From Litoreibacter halocynthiae (GTDB lineage Bacteria > Pseudomonadota > Alphaproteobacteria > Rhodobacterales > Rhodobacteraceae), in NCBI RefSeq assembly GCF_004365635.1, contig NZ_SOBH01000002.1, positions 744,001 through 808,000 on the forward strand: a stretch of DNA of 64,000 nucleotides, written 5' to 3'. Position 1 is the stretch's first letter. Every line of letters starts with the position of its first letter. The notes under the pieces are model-generated. The model searched no databases and was not told the origin of the DNA. It worked only from the letters and a program-made list of their open reading frames with translations. This document shows positions 34,022 to 43,469 of the stretch, in pieces. The position numbers and the translations under genes are program-made.

Positions 34022-35424
34022 GAGCCCCAAGGGCCGTGATGCGCCCCCTCCTTGTCGACACGCTCGAAACTATGCGCTCCGAAGAAATCACGCTGCGCCT
34101 GAATCATATTGGCTGTCGAGCGACCGGTACGCATCGCGTCGTAATAGCTGAGCCCTGCCGCCAAGGCGGGTACTTGCAACCCATGCGACACAGCAGTTGC
34201 CACAACCCTGCGTAGCGCTGGTGCGCTGTCGTCGATCAATTTGGCAAAGAATGGTGCGAACATCAGGTTATCTTGTGGTGCGCCGGTCAATGCCTCGGCC
34301 ATATCATTGAGCATCGTCGAGCGGATGATACAGCCCTCGCGCCAAACGCGCGCGATTTCCGGCATGGGCAAGTCCCACTCGAACTCTGCGCTTGCGGAGT
34401 TCAGCAAATGGAAGCCCTGAGCATAGCACATGATCTTTCCGGCGATCAGCGCCTGCTCCAGATCGTCACGTCCAAGCGCACCAGTGGGAAGCGGCACAGG
34501 GGCGGCGCCGAAGGTCGCCTCCCCGCGTTCGCGCTCCGATTTCATTGCGGACAGGTTGCGCGCAGCAACCGCAGCTTCAATCACTGGTATCGGCGCACCC
34601 AGATGTTGCGCTTCAATCACCGTCCAGCGACCGGTACCTTTTTGCCCGGCACGGTCCAGAATGATGTCGAGCACCGCGTTTCCAGTCTCGGCATCTCTGG
34701 CAGCAGCAACCTTGCCCGAAATCTCGATTAGGTAGGATTGCAAGGGCCCCTTGTTCCACGTCTCAAACGCCTCGGCACAAGTTGCAGCGTCTGCCCCCTG
34801 CCCGTCACGCATTATCCCGTAGATCTCCGCGATCATTTGCATATCTGCATATTCGATGCCGTTGTGAACTGCCTTTACAAAGTGACCCGCGCCGCCCTGC
34901 CCCATCCACGTGGCGCAAGCGGTACCTTCGTAATCGGCGGCAATCGCGGTGAGGATATGGGAGACCTGATCCCAAGCCTTCTTACGCCCACCACCCATGA
35001 TGGACGGGCCATGGCGTGCACCTTCTTCACCACCGGACACCCCAATGCCAAGGAAAGGGACGCCATCAGCCTCGGCTTGGGCCGCGCGTGCCTCTGTATC
35101 GCGGAAGTTGGCGTTTCCTGCGTCTATGATCAAATCATCCTTGCCCAGCAATGGGCGAAGTGCCGCTATCTGTTCATCCACGGCCCCGCCGGCAGGGACC
35201 ATCAATATGATCGCGCGCGGCTCTGCAATGGATGCCACCAAGTCCTCGAGGGTGTCGCAAGGTGTTATCTGTTCGGCAAGTTCACCCGCTTCGGCGTGGA
35301 ATTCTGAGGTGCGGGATGTCGTTCGGTTGAACACCGAAATAGCGAACCCCTTCTCCGCAATATTGAGGGACAGCATTGCCCCCATCGTACCAAGTCCGAT
35401 CAGGCCAATTTCAGATTTCGACAT
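34018..35424 (-). CDS. gnd: 6-phosphogluconate dehydrogenase (decarboxylating)
   Basis: 468-residue NADP-dependent enzyme of the oxidative pentose phosphate pathway, giving ribulose 5-phosphate and CO2. The N-terminal Rossmann motif is IGLIGLGTMGAMLS and NRTTSRT contacts the NADP phosphate. GVSGGEEGARHGPSIMGGG is the substrate signature, KAVHNGIEYADMQ the catalytic Lys and neighbours, and the C-terminal tail HSFERVDKEGAHHGPW closes over the other subunit. Length matches the long (about 470) form. The promoter must lie in the 98 bases before the divergent MATE gene. Confidence 0.96.
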   Translation of the reverse strand: MSKSEIGLIGLGTMGAMLSLNIAEKGFAISVFNRTTSRTSEFHAEAGELAEQITPCDTLEDLVASIAEPRAIILMVPAGGAVDEQIAALRPLLGKDDLIIDAGNANFRDTEARAAQAEADGVPFLGIGVSGGEEGARHGPSIMGGGRKKAWDQVSHILTAIAADYEGTACATWMGQGGAGHFVKAVHNGIEYADMQMIAEIYGIMRDGQGADAATCAEAFETWNKGPLQSYLIEISGKVAAARDAETGNAVLDIILDRAGQKGTGRWTVIEAQHLGAPIPVIEAAVAARNLSAMKSERERGEATFGAAPVPLPTGALGRDDLEQALIAGKIMCYAQGFHLLNSASAEFEWDLPMPEIARVWREGCIIRSTMLNDMAEALTGAPQDNLMFAPFFAKLIDDSAPALRRVVATAVSHGLQVPALAAGLSYYDAMRTGRSTANMIQAQRDFFGAHSFERVDKEGAHHGPWGS

Positions 35425-35522
35425 TGCAAAGTTCTCCCCAGTCTGCCTTCATCTGTTATCGCTAACGACCTGAAGGGTCAAACTCATCTCTGATATGCGG
35501 GTCAGGACAAGCAGGAGCTTTC

Positions 35523-36881
35523 ATGCGCGACATTGACCTGACAGAAGGCTCCATCGCGAGCCATTTCAAAACGCTAGCAGTGCCCGCCGCCTTGGGCATG
35601 TTGTTCAGTACCCTCTACAATGTCGTCGACGTCTACTTCGCTGGCCAGATATCAACACAGGCGCAGGCTGGGTTGGCGATCGGATTTCAGGCGTTTTTCA
35701 TAACCATGTCGGTGGGTTTTGGCCTTGGCTCGGCCATGAGCGCCCTTGTTGGAAATGCCAGAGGCAAAAAGGACGACAATGCGGCGCGGAAACTGGCGTC
35801 CCAAGGCATTAGCTTCGGCATAATTGCGGTAGTTCTGTTGATGATCGGGGCTGTTTTTGCCGGACCGAGCGTCATCGCACTGGTCTCGGAGCCAGGAGAA
35901 TACCGCGACGCGGCCACCAGCTACTTCCTGTGGCTTATTCTCGCGCTCCCCGGTTTCCTGCTCGCATACGGAGCGAACGGTATTTTGCAAGCACATGGCG
36001 ACACCGTGTCCATGCAGCGCGCCATGATGGTGGCGTTTCTGGCCAATATCGGCCTTAACCCTTTGTTGATCTATGGCATCCCCGGCATCATTCCCGGGAT
36101 GGGGCTAAGCGGCATCGCTGTAGCCACGATCATAAGCCAGACGGGGGTAATGGTCTGGATTTTCTATCAGGTATTGGGCCGCCGGATCATGGAAGGGTTT
36201 CAGCTCAACTGGCTCAAACCAAATCTGGCAAGCTATCGCGAGATCACCGAACAGATGTTACCCACAACCACCGCCATCATGGTCATGTTCGTCTCCGGCT
36301 TTGTTGTGCAATTCGCGCTGAAAGGCTTCGGCGCTGAAGCAATCGCCGCTTACGGTGTCGCACTTAGGGTAGAGCAAATACTACTTTTGCCTGTTTTGGG
36401 CATGACGGGGGCGCTTTTGCCAATTGCTGCGCAGAACTACGGAGCGGAGCAATTCGACCGCGTGCGGGAAGCGCTCTTCTTCTGCTGGAAGCTGGGGTTC
36501 GTGATGACCTTTGCCGCCTTTCCCATCCTCTGGTTCGCATCCCCATATGTCGTGGCATTGTTCAACGATGATCCGGAGGTCGTGCGTATCGGTGTAAGCT
36601 ACCTACGGATCGACGGGTTTATCTTCCCGATCTACATGATGCTCTTTGCCATCAACTCGTTTCTCCAAGCCCTTAAACGTCCGGTTTGGACACTATGGAT
36701 CAGCGTGTACCGCCAAGGCTTTGGCGTGGCCTTCTTCATCTGGGTCTATGTCGGGTTGGTCGGCATGGACGTTTGGGGCGTCTGGATTGGCATAGCCACT
36801 GCGGTGGTGACTGGTTGGATCATCGCACTAGTCGTCACAAAGCGTATCGCGGACCATAAGATCGGTGGCCTTACGAGTTAG
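35523..36881 (+). CDS. MATE-family multidrug/metabolite efflux transporter
   Basis: 452-residue membrane protein with twelve hydrophobic helices in two six-helix halves, typical of MATE Na+/H+-coupled exporters (NorM/DinF superfamily). The first-half motif region VDVYFAGQISTQAQAGLAIG and the second-half equivalent AIAAYGVALRVEQILLLPVLG are recognisable. The substrate cannot be predicted. It begins MRDIDLTEGSIASHFKTLAV with GGAGCTTTC before the ATG. The last 11 bases overlap the convergent ccoS gene. Confidence 0.92.
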   Translation: MRDIDLTEGSIASHFKTLAVPAALGMLFSTLYNVVDVYFAGQISTQAQAGLAIGFQAFFITMSVGFGLGSAMSALVGNARGKKDDNAARKLASQGISFGIIAVVLLMIGAVFAGPSVIALVSEPGEYRDAATSYFLWLILALPGFLLAYGANGILQAHGDTVSMQRAMMVAFLANIGLNPLLIYGIPGIIPGMGLSGIAVATIISQTGVMVWIFYQVLGRRIMEGFQLNWLKPNLASYREITEQMLPTTTAIMVMFVSGFVVQFALKGFGAEAIAAYGVALRVEQILLLPVLGMTGALLPIAAQNYGAEQFDRVREALFFCWKLGFVMTFAAFPILWFASPYVVALFNDDPEVVRIGVSYLRIDGFIFPIYMMLFAINSFLQALKRPVWTLWISVYRQGFGVAFFIWVYVGLVGMDVWGVWIGIATAVVTGWIIALVVTKRIADHKIGGLTS

Positions 36882-37026
36882 GCTCGTCCTCATCGTCAAA
36901 CAGGATGCGCGCGGCATCGCCCTCGATATCCTCGTACTGATTGTGTCTCACAGTCCAAAGAAACGCGACGATACCCATCCCGCCAAGGATCAGCGACACA
37001 GGTATAAGGATCACAAGCACATTCAT
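36871..37026 (-). CDS. ccoS: cbb3 oxidase maturation protein CcoS
   Basis: 51-residue protein with one TM helix (VLVILIPVSLILGGMGIVAF) and an acidic tail, the usual form of CcoS (FixS). CcoS is needed for incorporation of haem and copper cofactors in cbb3-type cytochrome c oxidase. ATG 37026 overlaps the ccoI stop by 4 bases; the longer frame to 37146 would lie inside ccoI. It is the last gene of ccoGHIS and ends inside the 3' end of the convergent MATE gene. Confidence 0.93.
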   Translation of the reverse strand: MNVLVILIPVSLILGGMGIVAFLWTVRHNQYEDIEGDAARILFDDEDEPNS

Positions 37027-39182
37027 GCTCGAACCCTTAACGCGTTTAGGATTACGAGGATAGATGAACTCGACATCGCCAACGCCGCCATCAAGGGGCT
37101 GGCATAGCCCAGAACGGCAAGCGGGACGGCCACAGAGTTGTAGCAAATCGCAATCCCGAAGTTCTCGCGAATACGTGCGCGGGCACTTCGGGACACTTTG
37201 AGTGCGTCCATCACTGGTGCAAGAGAACGGCCAAGCAGAACAATATCGGAAGAAGCCCGCGTAGCGTCAACGCCGGACGCTGGCGAGATCGACACGAATG
37301 CCTGCGCCATCGCTCCCATATCATTCAGCCCGTCTCCTACCATCAAAACACGCTTTCCGTGTTCTTGAAGCGCTGCGAGATGTGCGATCTTGTCCGCGGG
37401 CAACATAGCACCTCTAGAGTCTTTCAAGCCCAAACGGGCACCAAGCTTGGTTGCCGCGAATTCAGTGTCACCAGACAAAAGCTCTACGTCCAAACCTTGT
37501 GATTGCAGCTTAGCAACCAACTCTTGCGCTCCCGGGCGAAGGGCTTCGTCGATGCGCAAAGTCTGCTCTGGGCCTTTGCCACGTTGGAAGACCGTCCCGC
37601 CCGAAGCTGTTCTTGATTTCCCTAGCCGAACACGCACCTCACCATCCAGACCTTCGACGCCGTCACCCGCAACCTCATGGATTTCTTCCAAAACCGACGG
37701 AGTTGTTTGCATACCCTCCAATGCGGACGCCAGAAGACGCGAAACAGGGTGGTCCGAAGATTGGCTCAACGCCAAAGCGGCAGCGCGGTCTTCGACCGAA
37801 AGGCTTTGCAAGTCTTCGAGGATAGGCGTGCCGTCGGTTAGCGTTCCGGTTTTGTCGAAAACAACCGCGTCGACTTCCGCGAGACGTTCCAACGCAGTCG
37901 CGGATTTGATTAGCAAGCCTTTGCGAAACAAGCTTCCCGACGCCGCAGTGGTCACCGCAGGAACGGCCAGCCCCAAAGCACAGGGGCAAGTTATGATCAA
38001 CGTCGCAATCGCGATATTGAGGGAATAACGCACGTCACCAGTTGCAATAAACCAGCCAATAAATGCCAACGCAGCCACCCCGTGCACCAGCGGCGCATAA
38101 AGTTGTGCTGCACGATCAGCCAAAGGCGTATAATGTGAGCGTCCACTCTCGGCCACAGCGACCATCTCGGCCATGCGGCGCAGCGTGGTGTCCTGACCCA
38201 CGGCTGTTGCACGGATGATTAGCGGATTAGACAAGTTTACTTCACCAGAAACGACTTTAGCGCCAACCTGCGCTGCGACCGGTAGGCTTTCGCCCGTCAA
38301 CAAAGAGCGGTCCATTTGGGAACGACCGGTGTCAATCACACCATCGACCGGTACGCGTCCACCTGCGGGCACCTGAACAAGGTCTCCGACCACGATTTCG
38401 GCAGCTTTGACACGTACCGGTTGCCCCTCGCGAATGCAGGTGGCCGAGGGCACTTCCAGTGCCGCAAGTTCCTGTGCGGCTGATCGTGCCGCCGCACGCG
38501 TGCGGTGATCCAGATAACGCCCGATCAGCAAGAAGAAAGTCAGCGACAAAGCCGCATCAAAATAAGCGTTCTCACCCCCCGCCATCGTCTCATAAAGCGA
38601 CAGCCCGCTGGCAAGTAGGATCGCGAGGGAAATCGGGACTTCCATATTGACCCGACCAACCCGCAACACAGACAAGGCCGAAACAAAAAACGGTCGCGCG
38701 GCATAAGCCACAGCAGGCAGGGCGATGACCGCGGAAATCCAGTGGAATAGCTGCCGCGTCGCGTCAGTAGCGCCCGCCCAAACCGCCACCGACAGGATCA
38801 TGACGTTCATCATGGCAAAGCCTGCAACTGCCAAGCGCAGCAGTAGCGCACGACCGGTTGGGTCACCTTCACCCGCACGCAAAGTATCACTGTCTAGCGG
38901 GAGCGCTTCGAAGCCCAAGGCCAGCAAGGCACCAATCAGATGGTCTTCGTCTGCATCCCCACGCGTCAGAACAGTCACGCGTTTCAAGCTCAGGTTTACG
39001 CGGGCATCAAGCACGTCAGGAAGTTTTGCCAGGCCGCGTTCCACACCGGAAACGCAAGCGGCGCAATGAATCCCAGGCAACGACAGCGATATCGTATCGC
39101 CTGCTGCGGACGCCGGAGATCTACGCGCGGTCTCTTCCGCGAGCGGAGCACCCGCGCAACCTGGGCAACTCATTACGCTCAT
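37023..39182 (-). CDS. ccoI: Copper-translocating P-type ATPase CcoI (FixI)
   Basis: 719-residue P1B-type ATPase that exports copper for cbb3 oxidase assembly. The N-terminal metal-binding domain holds GIHCAACVSGVERGL; a further Cys pair (SCPGCAG) is at the very start. TM6 carries the CPC motif (TCPCALGLAVPAV), the phosphorylation site is DKTGTLTDG, and GDGLNDMGAMAQA is the hinge motif. TGE appears in LLTGESLPVAAQ. The ATG at 39182 overlaps the ccoH stop (ATGA). An internal ATG at 39173 would lose only three residues. Confidence 0.95.
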   Translation of the reverse strand: MSVMSCPGCAGAPLAEETARRSPASAAGDTISLSLPGIHCAACVSGVERGLAKLPDVLDARVNLSLKRVTVLTRGDADEDHLIGALLALGFEALPLDSDTLRAGEGDPTGRALLLRLAVAGFAMMNVMILSVAVWAGATDATRQLFHWISAVIALPAVAYAARPFFVSALSVLRVGRVNMEVPISLAILLASGLSLYETMAGGENAYFDAALSLTFFLLIGRYLDHRTRAAARSAAQELAALEVPSATCIREGQPVRVKAAEIVVGDLVQVPAGGRVPVDGVIDTGRSQMDRSLLTGESLPVAAQVGAKVVSGEVNLSNPLIIRATAVGQDTTLRRMAEMVAVAESGRSHYTPLADRAAQLYAPLVHGVAALAFIGWFIATGDVRYSLNIAIATLIITCPCALGLAVPAVTTAASGSLFRKGLLIKSATALERLAEVDAVVFDKTGTLTDGTPILEDLQSLSVEDRAAALALSQSSDHPVSRLLASALEGMQTTPSVLEEIHEVAGDGVEGLDGEVRVRLGKSRTASGGTVFQRGKGPEQTLRIDEALRPGAQELVAKLQSQGLDVELLSGDTEFAATKLGARLGLKDSRGAMLPADKIAHLAALQEHGKRVLMVGDGLNDMGAMAQAFVSISPASGVDATRASSDIVLLGRSLAPVMDALKVSRSARARIRENFGIAICYNSVAVPLAVLGYASPLMAALAMSSSSILVILNALRVRA

Positions 39183-39631
39183 TCAGCGACCAGAAATGGG
39201 ACCCGTTGCTCGAACACGGTTCCATCCCTTGCAATTGCCTTCATGCGCAGGTTCCAGTTTCCCGGTGCCAGTTCGGCAGCCGCCAGATGCGCCTCTCCGT
39301 CAAAACGGAACGCAGGCGTTTGATCCTGACTTACATTGGTAGCGCGGCCAAGCGTAGCGTCGATCAACGAGGGGTCGACGGGACCACGAGCATCTTTGAT
39401 CTCAAGGCGTAGTATTCCGTCAGCGTACCCTGCCTTTACGTCCCACCCCAAAGCAAGCTGGGCGGCACGACGCGCGTCGAAACTCTGACTCGCCACATAA
39501 GAGTTTTTCGTTTCAAGCCCCGGAAAAGTCCGAATGGCTTGCGTCGCAAGGGTCAAGTTCACACCAATAATGATGCTGAACCCGACCGCAAACATTGCGA
39601 ATACGTGAATACCTTTGATCTCGCGGCTCAT
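39179..39631 (-). CDS. ccoH: FixH/CcoH cbb3 oxidase assembly protein
   Basis: 150-residue protein with one N-terminal TM helix (about 10-33, including FAMFAVGFSIIIGVNLTLA) and a periplasmic beta-rich domain. The segment IRTFPGLETKNSYVASQSFD is the family signature (tyrosine followed by a conserved short helix). CcoH works with CcoG, CcoI and CcoS in cbb3 assembly. Its start overlaps the ccoG stop by 4 bases and its stop overlaps the ccoI start. Confidence 0.93.
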   Translation of the reverse strand: MSREIKGIHVFAMFAVGFSIIIGVNLTLATQAIRTFPGLETKNSYVASQSFDARRAAQLALGWDVKAGYADGILRLEIKDARGPVDPSLIDATLGRATNVSQDQTPAFRFDGEAHLAAAELAPGNWNLRMKAIARDGTVFEQRVPFLVAE

Positions 39632-41049
39632 TGGTCGGCTGCCTTCCCGTTAAACACAGTATTGGTGTGCGCACGCTCTCCGGAGACTACGTCTTCAACC
39701 CAAAAACGCAAATCGGTGCGTGCTGCAGTCGCGCTAGGGTCGCCACGACGCGCGGTAACATATACCCGCTGCAGCTTTGTCTCGTTTGCTGGAACCACAA
39801 CATTAACCAAATCGGTCCCTTCCAGGTCGATAATCAAAACTTCTTCCGACGTCAGAGACATATGGAACTCGCGGTCATCGCCATGTTTGTTGCGCAAACG
39901 AATGTCATAGGCGTTGCGGATCGAACCATCAGACATCGTCACATATGTCGGGTTCCGGACTGGCGAGACTGTCATGTCGATCTCGGCGCGAATAAATAGC
40001 GCAAAAAGCAGGCCCAAGCCGATCGTAGACCACAAGAAAGTGTAGACCAATGTGCGCGGACGCAAGATGTGCTTCCAAACGGGTTTAGCCTTGCCGCCAC
40101 CGCGCTCAAGCGGCTCATCCGAGAGCGCAAGGTAATCAATCAGGCCACGCTCCTTGCCGATTTTATTCATGATGTCATCGCAGGCATCGATACACAGCGC
40201 ACAGGTGATGCACTCCATCTGCTGGCCGTCGCGAATGTCGATCCCCATCGGGCAGACGTTCACGCAGGCCATACAGTCGATACAGTCGCCGGTTGTGCCT
40301 TCGTGCTTTTTGCCACGTGGCTCACCACGCCACTCGCGATAACCGACTGTAATCGTATCTTCGTCCATCATCGCGCCCTGAATGCGCGGCCACGGACACA
40401 TGTAAATGCAAACCTGCTCACGCATGAACCCGCCAAAAACGAAGGTTGTCGCAGTCAATGCACCGATAGTTGCATAAGCCACTGGGTGGGCGTTGAGGGT
40501 GACCAGATCGACGGCCAATTGCGGCGCGTCAGTAAAATAAAACACCCAAGCACCACCTGTCGCGATCGCAATCAATAGCCAAACCAGCCATTTGGTGATC
40601 CGCAAGCGCCACTTATGCGCGTCCCACTTCGCACGCCAGAGGCGCACACGCGCGTTCCGATCACCTTCTATCCAGCGTTCAACAAGAATAAACAGATCAG
40701 TCCAGACGGTCTGTGGGCAGGTGTAGCCACACCAAACACGCCCCAAGGCTGACGTGAACAAGAACAGGCCAAGGCCCGCCATGATGAGGAGACCTGCGAC
40801 GAAGTAAAACTCGTGCGGCCAAATCTCGATCCAGAAGAAATAAAAGCGACGGCCTGCCAGATCGATCAACACGGCTTGGTCTGGCAAATTCGGGCCACGG
40901 TCCCAACGAATCCAGGGCGTCAGATAGTAAATGCCCAAGGTAACAGCCATAATCCACCACTTGAATGTGCGGAAAAAGCCCGAAACTTTGCGCGGGAAAA
41001 TCGGCTCCTGCGCTGCATAGAGTGAAGGAGGGTTTTCGGCATTATTCAT
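39628..41049 (-). CDS. ccoG: Cytochrome c oxidase accessory protein CcoG (FixG, ferredoxin-type)
   Basis: 473-residue membrane protein with several TM helices in the N-terminal half and a double 4Fe-4S ferredoxin region (DCIDCMACVNVCPMGIDIR and MECITCALCIDACDD). The first loop CGYTCPQTVWTDLF is conserved in CcoG. The C-terminal part is an Ig-like periplasmic domain after the last TM. CcoG reduces copper for the cbb3 oxidase. ATG 41049 is chosen for its position just after an FNR-type promoter; the longer frame to 41106 would include promoter sequence. Confidence 0.95.
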   Translation of the reverse strand: MNNAENPPSLYAAQEPIFPRKVSGFFRTFKWWIMAVTLGIYYLTPWIRWDRGPNLPDQAVLIDLAGRRFYFFWIEIWPHEFYFVAGLLIMAGLGLFLFTSALGRVWCGYTCPQTVWTDLFILVERWIEGDRNARVRLWRAKWDAHKWRLRITKWLVWLLIAIATGGAWVFYFTDAPQLAVDLVTLNAHPVAYATIGALTATTFVFGGFMREQVCIYMCPWPRIQGAMMDEDTITVGYREWRGEPRGKKHEGTTGDCIDCMACVNVCPMGIDIRDGQQMECITCALCIDACDDIMNKIGKERGLIDYLALSDEPLERGGGKAKPVWKHILRPRTLVYTFLWSTIGLGLLFALFIRAEIDMTVSPVRNPTYVTMSDGSIRNAYDIRLRNKHGDDREFHMSLTSEEVLIIDLEGTDLVNVVVPANETKLQRVYVTARRGDPSATAARTDLRFWVEDVVSGERAHTNTVFNGKAADQ

Positions 41050-41370
41050 AGTAGACTCGTCCGGAATTTTGACTCTGTTCGCAGTGTGTATGTGCAAGCA
41101 TAGCACTTATAGGTCCTTGACCCAGATCAATCAGCAAACTGCGACATCAACGGCAGCTAGATCGAAGATCGCAATCGTGATAAACAAGCCCATCAACATG
41201 GAGATTTTATGTCCCGTTAAAGTGGGGAGCACCAAGTTCCCGATGTAAACCTAAGCCGACCCAGTGGCTTGTTGGAATTTGTCCAGCATCCAAAGGCTAT
41301 GCGCATCATCCAAAGCACTATAACTCAAGGCTGGGCTTTGCCCGAAGCCGGAACATGAAAGTAGAACTCC
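41050..41370. other. Intergenic region between ccoG and rsgA
   Basis: 321 bases without a credible gene. It holds the FNR box at 41117-41130, which serves ccoG, and must hold the rsgA promoter. The 240 bases from 41131 to 41370 show no open frame with a ribosome site, no hairpin with T-run and no obvious repeat. No strong ribosome site precedes rsgA (GTAGAACTCC before ATG). Confidence 0.6.
41117..41130 (-). promoter_or_regulatory. FNR/FnrL box upstream of ccoGHIS
   Basis: TTGACCCAGATCAA matches the FNR consensus TTGAT-N4-ATCAA with one mismatch. Its centre is about 74 bases before the ccoG start. If used as a class II site (centre at -41.5), transcription would start near 41082, leaving a leader of about 33 bases, with a weak -10-like CATACA at the right place. 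FnrL is encoded in this window. Confidence 0.8.
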
Positions 41371-42444
41371 ATGACTCGGGACTATTCTCAATTTCTTCCC
41401 AACAACGACCCGGATCGCCGTGTCACTCGCCTTTCGCCTCTCGCTCAACTCGGATGGCAGCAGTTCTTTGCCCAGCAAATCAGCGTGGAGCAGATTGAGG
41501 AGACGCCACCGCTTCGCGTCACAGAGGTTCACCGCAACGGGCTTCAGGCGCGCGGAGACGGCATCGACATGCACATCCCGCATGGGCCCGATGCAACGGT
41601 CGGTGACTGGATTCTTCTCAATCGTGAACTGCCATCTGCCAGTGACGTGCTGGACCGAAAGAGCCTGATTAAGCGTAGAGCCCCGGGTAAAACTCTTGGT
41701 GTGCAGCTGATTGCTGCCAATCTGGATACCGCCTTCATCGTGTCCTCGTGCAACGACGACTTTAACGTGGCGCGTATTGAGAGGTTTATCGCACTTGCCT
41801 TCGAGGCCGACGTCACACCGGTGATCATTCTGACCAAGGTCGACAAATGCGACGCCCCAGAAGCCTATATTGCGCAGGCAGAGGCCATCTCGCCATTAGT
41901 GCCCGTCGTGGCTCTCAATGCCAAAAGCGCGGAACCGCAAACGAAACTCGCGGACTGGTGCAAACCTGGGCAGACCGTCGCGTTCCTCGGGTCGTCAGGC
42001 GTCGGCAAATCCACCCTTACCAACGCCTTGGCGGGTGACAACACAATCGCGACGCAAGAAGTCCGTGAAGACGACGCCCGTGGCCGCCACACCACGACGC
42101 GGCGGCAGTTATACTTTCTCGCCTCCGGCTGCGCCGTTCTGGACACGCCCGGAATGCGGGAGCTGCAACTCACAGACACGGCTTCCGGCTTGGCCGAAAT
42201 GTTCTCGGATCTGGATGAGCTGGGTGCTCAATGCAAATTCAACGACTGCAAACATACAGTGGAGCCCGGTTGCGCGATACTGGCAGCAGTTGAACGCGGT
42301 GACGTTGACGCACCGCGACTGGCCCGATGGCAAAAACTTGTTGCAGAAGATTTGCACAACTCAGCGACGCTGGCTGAACGGCGATCGAAGGACAAGGCTT
42401 TTGGCAAGATGGTTCGCAATGCTCAAAAAAAGAAAAAGAACTAG
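41371..42444 (+). CDS. rsgA: Ribosome biogenesis GTPase RsgA
   Basis: 357-residue circularly permuted GTPase that helps mature the 30S subunit. An N-terminal OB-like domain (about 30-105) precedes the GTPase, whose motifs come in the permuted order G4 ILTKVDKCD, G1 FLGSSGVGKSTLTNALAG, G3 DTPGMREL. The C-terminal zinc finger is CKFNDCKHTVEPGCAI with Cys-Cys-His-Cys ligands. It sits alone between the ccoGHIS and ccoNOQP operons on the opposite strand. A strong bidirectional terminator follows. Confidence 0.94.
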   Translation: MTRDYSQFLPNNDPDRRVTRLSPLAQLGWQQFFAQQISVEQIEETPPLRVTEVHRNGLQARGDGIDMHIPHGPDATVGDWILLNRELPSASDVLDRKSLIKRRAPGKTLGVQLIAANLDTAFIVSSCNDDFNVARIERFIALAFEADVTPVIILTKVDKCDAPEAYIAQAEAISPLVPVVALNAKSAEPQTKLADWCKPGQTVAFLGSSGVGKSTLTNALAGDNTIATQEVREDDARGRHTTTRRQLYFLASGCAVLDTPGMRELQLTDTASGLAEMFSDLDELGAQCKFNDCKHTVEPGCAILAAVERGDVDAPRLARWQKLVAEDLHNSATLAERRSKDKAFGKMVRNAQKKKKN

Positions 42445-42454
42445 CCCACCATAA

Positions 42455-42492
42455 AAGAAGACCCGCTAGACAATAGCCTAGCGGGTCTTCTT
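42455..42492. terminator. Bidirectional intrinsic terminator for rsgA and ccoNOQP
   Basis: A 15-base perfect stem (AAGAAGACCCGCTAG at 42455-42469 and CTAGCGGGTCTTCTT at 42478-42492) with an 8-base loop lies 10 bases after the rsgA stop. On the plus strand it ends in CTTCTTGT and on the minus strand in CTTCTTTTATGG, so both tails are T-rich. It can serve rsgA on plus and ccoP on minus, though ccoP stops 114 bases earlier. Confidence 0.88.
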
Positions 42493-42605
42493 GTGGATTG
42501 CCCCCGCACCCCAAGCCCGATGCGCGAACAGGTGGCTTGAGGGCGGGGATCACATGCTAAGTCCGAGCTCCTCCCGAAGTAGCATATGAGCTTGCTAACA
42601 GCGCG

Positions 42606-43469
42606 TTACTCGCCGCCACCTTTTTGGTGCACGTAAGCCGCCACCGCGTTGACTTGCGCATCAGACAGCCTGGGAGACCAAGGCGGCATAACACCAAAGC
42701 GTGAGTTGGCTATGGTCTCCGTCAGAACCTCGTCAGAGCTTCCATAGAGCCACACGGAGTCGGTCAAGTTTGGCGCACCTTGGTCGCGGTCCCCCATCCC
42801 CTCGTCACCGTGGCAGGCTGTACAATTGTCTGCAAATAACTCGGCGCCTTGTTCGATCAGAGCAGTATCGTGATCCAGGCCCGACAGCGATTGAACATAA
42901 GCAACCAGCGCGGCGATTTCGTCTTTCTCCAGTTGCTCGCCAAAGGCAGGCATTTCGGAATAACGGGCATCCTCGTCTTGCTCGTTACGGATACCGTGAC
43001 GAACAGTTAAGGCAATCGCTTCGATGTCACCGCCCCATAGCCAGTCATCATCCAACAGATTTGGGTAACCCACCGCCCCTGCGGCACCAGAACCGTGGCA
43101 CTGCGAACAGTTGTTTGCAAAGACCGACGCACCCGCAGACACCGCGAATTGATGCAGTGTCTCGTTGTCTTTCAACGTAGTTAGTTCGATTGCCGCCAAC
43201 TGGGTGTTAAGTTCCGAATTGGCCTCTTCTACACGGGCAATTTCTGCCGCCACTTCGGCGCGGGTCGAGTAGCCGAGGAACCCCGCAGTCGCTGTCGACA
43301 CCAGTGGCCATGCTGGGTATGCGATTGAGTAAATCACCGCCCACACAATCGTCGCGTAAAGCGACCATAACCACCATCTAGGCAGTGGGGTGTTCAGTTC
43401 TTCGATACCGTCATAAGAGTGGCCGGTGGTGTAGGTTTTTGTAGCCTCGTCATATCTTGGCTCATCCAT
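42606..43469 (-). CDS. ccoP: cbb3-type cytochrome c oxidase subunit III (CcoP)
   Basis: 287-residue dihaem c-type subunit. An N-terminal part with TM helix (WWLWSLYATIVWAVIYSIAYP, about 32-55) is followed by two cytochrome c domains with CSQCHG and CTACHG haem motifs; the axial Met residues fit RYSEMPAFGEQL and RFGVMPPWSPRL. CcoP passes electrons from cytochrome c to CcoO and CcoN. Its start overlaps the ccoQ stop by 8 bases. It is the last gene of ccoNOQP. Confidence 0.95.
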   Translation of the reverse strand: MDEPRYDEATKTYTTGHSYDGIEELNTPLPRWWLWSLYATIVWAVIYSIAYPAWPLVSTATAGFLGYSTRAEVAAEIARVEEANSELNTQLAAIELTTLKDNETLHQFAVSAGASVFANNCSQCHGSGAAGAVGYPNLLDDDWLWGGDIEAIALTVRHGIRNEQDEDARYSEMPAFGEQLEKDEIAALVAYVQSLSGLDHDTALIEQGAELFADNCTACHGDEGMGDRDQGAPNLTDSVWLYGSSDEVLTETIANSRFGVMPPWSPRLSDAQVNAVAAYVHQKGGGE

